A stretch of DNA of 64,000 nt from Actinomucor elegans (lineage: Eukaryota; Mucoromycota; Mucoromycetes; Mucorales; Mucoraceae). Numbering within the stretch: position 1 is the first letter of the stretch; the number at the start of each line of letters is the position of its first letter. Shown piece after piece: positions 57,928-64,000 of the stretch. The notes under the pieces are model-generated. The model was not told where the DNA came from and made no database searches. It worked only from the letters and a program-made list of their open reading frames with translations. The translations under genes were made by a program, and so were the position numbers. The stretch spans positions 372,001-436,000 of the forward strand of contig JAMSLZ010000012.1 of the NCBI GenBank assembly GCA_026027325.1, written 5' to 3'.

Positions 57928-60566
57928 TTAGGATCGATACATATCTGATACCAAGATCGATTTTGTAGGTAATGAAACAGATCTACTATGCCCCTTGTTT
58001 CTACTAGATAAATATATAGTCGAAGGCCGGCCTCTTGCGTTCAAGTCGCTATTCTTACTACGTGACCTGGGTACTATAGTTTCATCTTCTTCCTCCTCCT
58101 CTTCTTCGTCATCCTCCTCCTCATCTTCTTCACTCCAAGTCTGATCTTGAATATCCGTCACTATATTACGGCTCATGTCTGTGCTCTTTCGAAAAGGCCA
58201 GAATCCACCCACAAGAGATTTTTACTTTCTTCGTTATTAGGTGTAATGGTTGGCATGATTGATTGCTGATTATCGGTTTCGCTATTATTGTTGTTGAATC
58301 TCATAAAAACACTTGCTCCGCTTAGAATGGACGAGGAATTGTTACTCGACGGCAAGCTTGTGTGTGTAGTAGTTGGACTTGTATTGCTGCTAGGATTAGC
58401 ACCATTTGTGGGACTGGCCATGCCGCTACTTGATCTCATAGATGTAATGGAGGTAGTGATACTGAGTGTGTTGTTATCTGTGCTGTACCTCGCAGTCGTT
58501 GGCGAAGAATAAGATCGAGTTTTGGGAGGTTCGCGCAATGTACTAAGTGCATCAATCGTTTTCTCACTAACCCAAGGTCTCATCAAGATATATTGAATGA
58601 TAAGTTGCTGCTCTAGTTCAATTTCTGTTTCTTGTCCCTGATCCTCTCCCATTAATGCTGCCGTAGTAATGCGGTTGTTACTTCTTTTGGAAGACGATGT
58701 GAAATGAAGCTTGTCTGACATGGGACGAAACAGGTACTTTTTGGTATTGATGTTCATAAAAGAAAGCGGAGGTGTTTGAGGATACTCTGGAGCTTTTTGA
58801 AACAGTTGCATACTATTGAGCACATCTTGTACACGTGCATCCTCTTGGTTTCCTTTGGCTGCAGCGTAGAGATATGTAACATCATGAATAAAGACACCCA
58901 AGAAAGGCACTACAGGCTTAGACCATAACCGTCTTCGTTCAAGCCCCATGTGTTCTCGGTACTTGCTGTAATTATCTGTCTCGGACATCAAGCTGTTGAG
59001 AAGTTCCAGCCTTACCATGCGTTTTTTGGGAATGCATTCCCAAGTCCGTCTCAAACGTTTTACTGGTGGAGTACCTAATGCTGAAACAATGGCTTTGAGC
59101 GTTTGATAATTGTTGAGTGTGAGTAATTTAGTGGCTATTTTAATCCAACGATGAATGATCTCTGCTCGTCTCGATGCTTCTTGAGGTAGCAGAATGGAGT
59201 GCTCTATGGATCTAGTAATGAAATTGAAGAAATCTGTGGAGGCTACAATTTTGCGATGTGGCGTGCGAGCAGAGTGAGTTAAAAGCGCTTCCTTGGGAAT
59301 ACCTCGAAAGATGGAAGATTCAATCAACGTCAGTTGATAAGCGATTAACTGAGGTGGAAACTGAAGGATACTGGGGATTGTCATTGCGCTCATATAGAGA
59401 GATCTCACTTTTTCAAGTGTTTGGCGCGCACAATGTACATGGTGAGCTCTTTCTGATCTAAGCCATTCATCCTTCTCTTCGCATTCTTCGAGGTCCGTTT
59501 CAAGTTCATGTAGACGCTGCTGTAACCGCCGGTGTGTGGCTAATAAAGGAGGTGCAGGGATGTTTGGAACATAGTCATTTGTTTGAGTAGCAGTAGGCAA
59601 AGCTAGACTGTCCCCGGTATTCGTTTGAGCAGGTACCAAGTGACGTGGGTTCACAACTGTTTCTAATAAAACATCAATTGGGTCTCTCTCTGTCGATGAC
59701 GAATGACTTTCAACTACCCATGATTTGCTTCTTCCACTGAGCTTCAACGCTGACAGTGGAGTTTGAATTGACAAGGTCGTTGCAGGTCTTTTCGTGGCTG
59801 AAGCGCCAACTCTACTTGGAGCTGCACAATAATTAATACCATTACTTGATCTTGCACTAGACTCGCAAGCACTGAATTCTATCATGGTATCATCGTCATC
59901 GTCATCATCTAATTCCTCGCCAGCTTCTTCCAACCCGAACACGCGTTGCTCTGTCAGTTTGTTGAGTTTATGCTTTTCGTTATCCTCAGGAATGGTACTT
60001 GTTTCTAGCTTGGTATCTTCAGCAAAGCTTACGGAATTTCCTCTTGATCTTTTCGTCTCGGTGCTGTCATTTGATTCTTTCAGTATATTGGTGATAGGAT
60101 GAGTCACTGTAGGAATCTGTTTCGGTTTAGGTGGAATTGTCGGCTTTTGGAGGATCGCTGTTGGTTTCGGAGGTACTGGAGGTGGAGATTTAGACTGTTT
60201 ACAGGTGTTGCTATGGTTGATTGCGCCAGGCAATTGAAGGATAGCTATCTTTTCTAATTGATCAAGGCTCGACCGAAGTAAAGCGATCGAGTCTTCATAT
60301 TGGAATGGTTTTGATACAATAGCTAAATGTAAACGAGGTTGGTTTATGCTCTCTATCAATGTTAATTCAACTTACTTTGATGAACAAACTTGACTTGATG
60401 AAGTTGGATAGTAGACAGTTCTACAACAGAAAGGAAGGCTGCATACGCGTCCTTGAAATTAAAAGGCATAAGAATAGTCTCGGAATTACTTGATTGGGTA
60501 CTTTACCTTTGCTCTTCCTTGCTCCAGTAGTTGGGTTGCATTGGTATAATTTAGCGTTGTATTCAT
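57928..60566 (-). CDS. Ras guanine-nucleotide exchange factor (RasGEF/CDC25 domain)
   Basis: Exons 60507-60566, 60376-60451, 58226-60322 and 57928-58178 encode 827 aa. The N terminus (LLEQGRAKDAYAAFLSVVEL and on to about 90) has the look of a helical MIT/USP8-type module. Proline-rich SH3-ligand stretches follow (SPPPVPPKP, PTIPPKP). The RasGEF catalytic domain spans about 366-580: FPPQLIAYQLTLIESSIFRG, FNFITRSIEHSILL, RAEIIHRWIKIATKLLTLNN, ALGTPPVKRLRRTWE and VVPFLGVFIHDVTYLY. I see no RasGEF-N domain by motif. The tail is Ser/Asn-rich, then strongly acidic. A 47-nt intron (58179-58225) is proposed before the last exon. Without it the protein ends with GLFERAQT at 58173, and the acidic tail would be untranslated. 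Confidence 0.85.
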
Positions 60567-63500
60567 TTAATAAGTCGAAATATGTACAGAGGTCTATGCG
60601 ATAAGTTTGGTATAGGTAATGATATGTATACAAAAGAGAAAGGCTTTTTTTTTTTTTTTTGGTTTAAGGCTAAAAAATAATGATAGTTTTATAGTACTGT
60701 ACTACACTGTAATTTCGATACAGCTTTAATAGATCTTATAATGTTGGTCTAGTCGCCATAAAAACGAATTTTTGTATACTTAAAAATGAAAGATAATAAT
60801 GATACTATAAGGCAAGTATAAAACGAAAAGGAAACAGGAAGAAGAAGGTGAAAAAATGACCTTACCTAAAACTGTCTTTTTAATACACCGCTGGGACAAC
60901 GCCAGATGAATCACGCCGACGGCCCATTTCAACCTAACTTCTATTTGGTATGTTTCTTGATTATAAAACGTCAAGGATATCTCGATCGTCAACTTTATTA
61001 ATTTATATGCATTTATCATAAAAGGTTTGCTGCTTTATATGCTAATATGGCGGTAGAATAATATGATACAGTTGTGCATCTCCATACATTTGATGCTTAG
61101 GCACAAAAGTTGGGATTACCCATGCACAATACACACCATACGTTTGATAGAGTGCCTATAGGATATGTTATCGTGTTGTTTCTCACCTGACAGTCTATTC
61201 CTCTAACACAAGGAGGTCATAGGTTATACGTTATATAAACCTTTGAAAAAGTCAAATCGTATTTGATCAAATGTACTATGGCAAAATATAGAAGGCTGCT
61301 CAGATGTACTGTTTGAACGTTGTCTCCTGTCAAAGGTTAAATTACTTCTAGAAACAAGCATATATTTAACTTGAGTTACGGGCTATTTCATGCCTAGTGT
61401 ACAAGAAAGATCGTGTAACTATGTAACGTTCTCTTGATTTAATGGTTCCATATGCCGACATAAACTTTTCTTTATAGAAAGAACATATTTTTTATTTAAA
61501 TTTTCCAAGGTGTATTTCCCTACTGTGAGTCCTAGATAATGGGCTTTTACTATCAAAGAAACTTGGTACGCTATTGTTGATCGTCATTATTCGTGAGGCG
61601 TTTTCGTATATTGGTCTAAGCTGCTTTTTTTTTTCGTTTATTAAGCGCTGATATGCACTTTAAGTGAAGCTGCAGGGGTAGCAAACAGGTTAATGGGCCC
61701 CATAAATGTCAAAAAGTATCATGGAACCCAAAAGGGCATCTAAAAGTGCCTATGTGGTTCGTTAAATATATAATGGTTATTACAGCATCGTAGCTGGTTA
61801 CTGTACCCCGCTTAAATTTGTCAACTCGGGCTATATTAGCTTTTATACGACAGAAAAGACACCAATATATATTTAGAATGATAAAAAAACAAGATTGTAT
61901 CTTTAAAATGTCTTTAATACTGCCAGAAAGCGATGCAAAGATATGTTTTCGCTAAGACACTGCTATTTGGGCACACTAAAAATTGTTACCTGGACCTTGT
62001 TAGCTTTTATTCTACCAAAAAAAAACCACCAATAATTAGATAAAATTGTGTGAAAGAAAATTACACTATTAACTATACTTCAAAAGTTTTAAATGTTAAG
62101 CATACCTCTACTACTATTATTATATGGTTTCTCTATTTTTATTGGCTGTCGATAATTGAATGGTTTGACTCAGAATCAAGAATCAAAGTTCGATTTGGAC
62201 TTTAGGTCCTATTTTTAATACCAAACAATTGCTGGTAGATACTGAATGTATTGGCCAATTTTATGCAAAATAAAATGAGTCATCTAATGGCGTAAGCATT
62301 ACTTGCCATATCTCTGTATTCGTTGCTCTATCGATCAAAAGTCGCTATTCGGATCTTATTTATAAAGGCAAAGTAACGAGCATTTCGCATATAATAAAAT
62401 CTAAAGATAACTGAGCTTGTTTACTTTGTAATATATCAAACCTATATTATTAAAAGATGTACTTCAAAATTTCTTTCTCAATTTCCAAAGTGTAACAGAA
62501 CCTGGTAAATTTAAGCTTAAGGGCGTAACTTGGCTGTTTCTGAAATTGAACCATGTTTAGCAAGTTACTTTCCTTCACATAATTCGATTTAATATCACAT
62601 CTGACGACTGATACAAGTTCAAGATAAAGTATCACATTTATTGCTGCCATTATTCTATCGAGGTGTTATGAGTATATCATATTTTACTGATTGACCCTAT
62701 AATGTATACATTTCATAATCTATTTTAGATCAATGATAGATTTCCTTTTTGACTTCAGCCTCATGTCGCATCAGAAACGAGATTTGTGTTCAAAGTGATG
62801 TATTGAGCATATTATTACATTTGCTTACATGCTACAAATTTATTGCATTATATTAATTCATAGTTAACTGAAATCGGCCCATAGTCCATTTAATCTCCAT
62901 TATGTGATTATTAAATCTGTCGACCGATCTCGGCTCAATATTGCATCTGATCAAAACTTGCTTAGAATACGCTATTCTATTTATTAAACTATCTGAAACA
63001 CTCATATAAAACATTTGAAGCTATATATATATATATATACAAAAGATATCAGTGATGCATTTACGTAACTCGACTTTTTTCTTTTTTTTTTGAAAGAACA
63101 TTTATACAGTAGATAGCACAAACAGCTTATATTAGTTAAGCAAATACTTTCAAAAGCTCACGGATTGAACTCCAACAGGTTAAATGATATCCAGTATGAG
63201 TTTTGCATATGTTTTTGACAGATTTAGAATGGTTGCTTACATAAAGATGATGGCTTACAAATAGGTGGCTTACATGAGACCCTTGTGTTCAAAATAACGG
63301 TATCGGTGGTAGTTTACCGGGTCGTTAACCAATATAGTAAATACTTCCACGGAATGCAACAAGATGATAGTATCATTCTTGAACATTTAGTCATAACAGT
63401 TTATAGCACAATGAAATCAGTAAACAATGAATCATGATGGTTGATACACTAAGAAGATTCAATGTTTAGGAACCTTAAGCTAATCTCATGAACGAAAAAA

Positions 63501-63853
63501 AAAAAAAAAAAAAATCCTATAGCTGCACACTAATTTTGGCAGAGAAATATAGCTTATCATGAACTTATTAGGTCAGCTGCGTAATATTCTTATATCAGCC
63601 TTCAGCTGACCCTACATTATATTTGATTAAGTTCATTATCTACAGCCAATAGATGGCATTTGCTGCTTCAACCTACGTCAAATACCCTCTTATGGTTGGT
63701 ACACCAAAAGATAATGGAGACAGTGTAACCTTCGCTTTGTTAAAAAGAAAATTTTTATTTGGTTATCTCGAGATATGTACAGTAAAAAAAAAGGGGATGA
63801 TTAATATATAATGGGGTGTATGTCGCGTATATGTAAAATGATTGGTTTGTTTT
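60567..63853. other. Long intergenic region
   Basis: 3.3 kb without a supportable gene. The minus frame 60780-61019 is followed by a possible donor (GTAAGG) but no downstream exon could be linked, so it may be 5' leader of the RasGEF gene. Other contents: a pair of similar segments ~170 bp apart at about 61820-62040, periodic repeats at 62560-62990, and a 20-nt A tract near 63495. Confidence 0.4.
62560..62990 (+). repeat. Three periodic repeat copies
   Basis: Cores near 62594 (ATCACATCTGACGAC), 62766 (GTCGCATCAGAAACG) and 62941 (TTGCATCTGATCAAA), 172-175 bp apart. The third is preceded by CGACCGATCTCGGCTCAAT, the second by TTGACTTCAGCCTCAT. Confidence 0.55.
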
Positions 63854-64000
63854 CTAAGCTACTTTGGATAAAGGCAAGATAGTAACTTCTTTGTTGTGAG
63901 CCAAAAAAGCATCACGTACTTCATCCTCTTCAAAGTATTCGTTCAGTGTTTTCCCGCTTTGTCCCGTAAGGGCCTCCAAGTCGCGCGTAATTTCTAAACG
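63854..64000 (-). CDS. C-terminal fragment, possibly NmrA-like NAD(P)-binding protein
   Basis: Minus-strand frame running off the right edge and ending at a TAG at 63854-63856. The visible 48 residues include TRDLEALTGQSGKTLNEYFE and end in VTILPLSKVA. The LTG...KTLNEY pattern resembles the C terminus of atypical short-chain dehydrogenases of the NmrA type (LTGrpprtleef), but too little is present to be sure. Incomplete at the 5' end because of the window boundary. Confidence 0.45.
   Translation of the reverse strand, partial: RLEITRDLEALTGQSGKTLNEYFEEDEVRDAFLAHNKEVTILPLSKVA

Overview
This is nuclear DNA from a filamentous fungus, most probably a Mucorales species (Mucoromycota). The evidence is AT-rich sequence, genes with many introns (mostly about 50-75 nt, GT-AG), two orphan proteins of a type I recall as expanded in Mucorales, a WRKY/GCM1-like zinc-finger protein, a DIS3L-type nuclease, and one perfect U12-type AT-AC intron (the minor spliceosome is reported from Rhizopus). 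Species-level assignment is not possible from sequence alone. All exon structures were built by hand from splice signals, frame continuity and remembered protein families; no search was run.

Layout. 0.3-0.7 kb: redox-dead thioredoxin. 3.0-4.6 kb (-): ribosomal protein RPL7, whose second intron carries a box C/D snoRNA and starts with GC. 5.8-7.7 kb: complete Tc1/mariner-type transposon with an intact DD34E transposase. 8.5-10.1 kb (-): secreted aspartic-protease homologue lacking its second catalytic Asp. 12.3-13.6 kb: 350-bp tandem array. 14.8-16.5 kb: orphan mucoralean protein. 16.9-18.4 kb: SUMO E1 subunit AOS1. 20.3-21.3 kb: 355-bp tandem array. 21.7-23.1 kb (-): orphan protein with a PD-(D/E)XK-like signature.

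26.1-28.0 kb: TFIIIC WD40 subunit. 28.8-29.7 kb: hotdog thioesterase with a possible frameshift upstream. 30.0-30.9 kb: fatty-acid elongase. 32.3-33.7 kb (-): polyQ protein with a WRKY-like C terminus. 36.2-37.0 kb (-): LYR protein. 38.9-42.0 kb (-): SYG1/XPR1 phosphate exporter, divergent from DIS3L (42.5-46.7 kb, 20 exons). 46.8-48.1 kb: F-box/LRR-like protein.

49.9-51.5 kb (-) and 53.7-55.0 kb (-): two multi-pass membrane proteins, on either side of mitochondrial-type branched-chain aminotransferase (51.7-53.2 kb, -). 55.8-56.7 kb (-): TAF11. 57.9-60.6 kb (-): Ras guanine-nucleotide exchange factor. The window ends inside the 3' part of a minus-strand gene.

The genes are unrelated housekeeping and regulatory functions, not a cluster. 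Long gene-free stretches hold homopolymer tracts of 26-41 bp and a degenerate repeat family with a roughly 160-190 bp period (core near TTGCATCTGATTAG) at many loci in both orientations. The strongest unusual features are the U12 AT-AC intron in DIS3L, the snoRNA in a GC-AG intron of RPL7, the fungal WRKY-like domain, and a set of proteins that look catalytically dead (thioredoxin, aspartic protease, DIS3L PIN domain).
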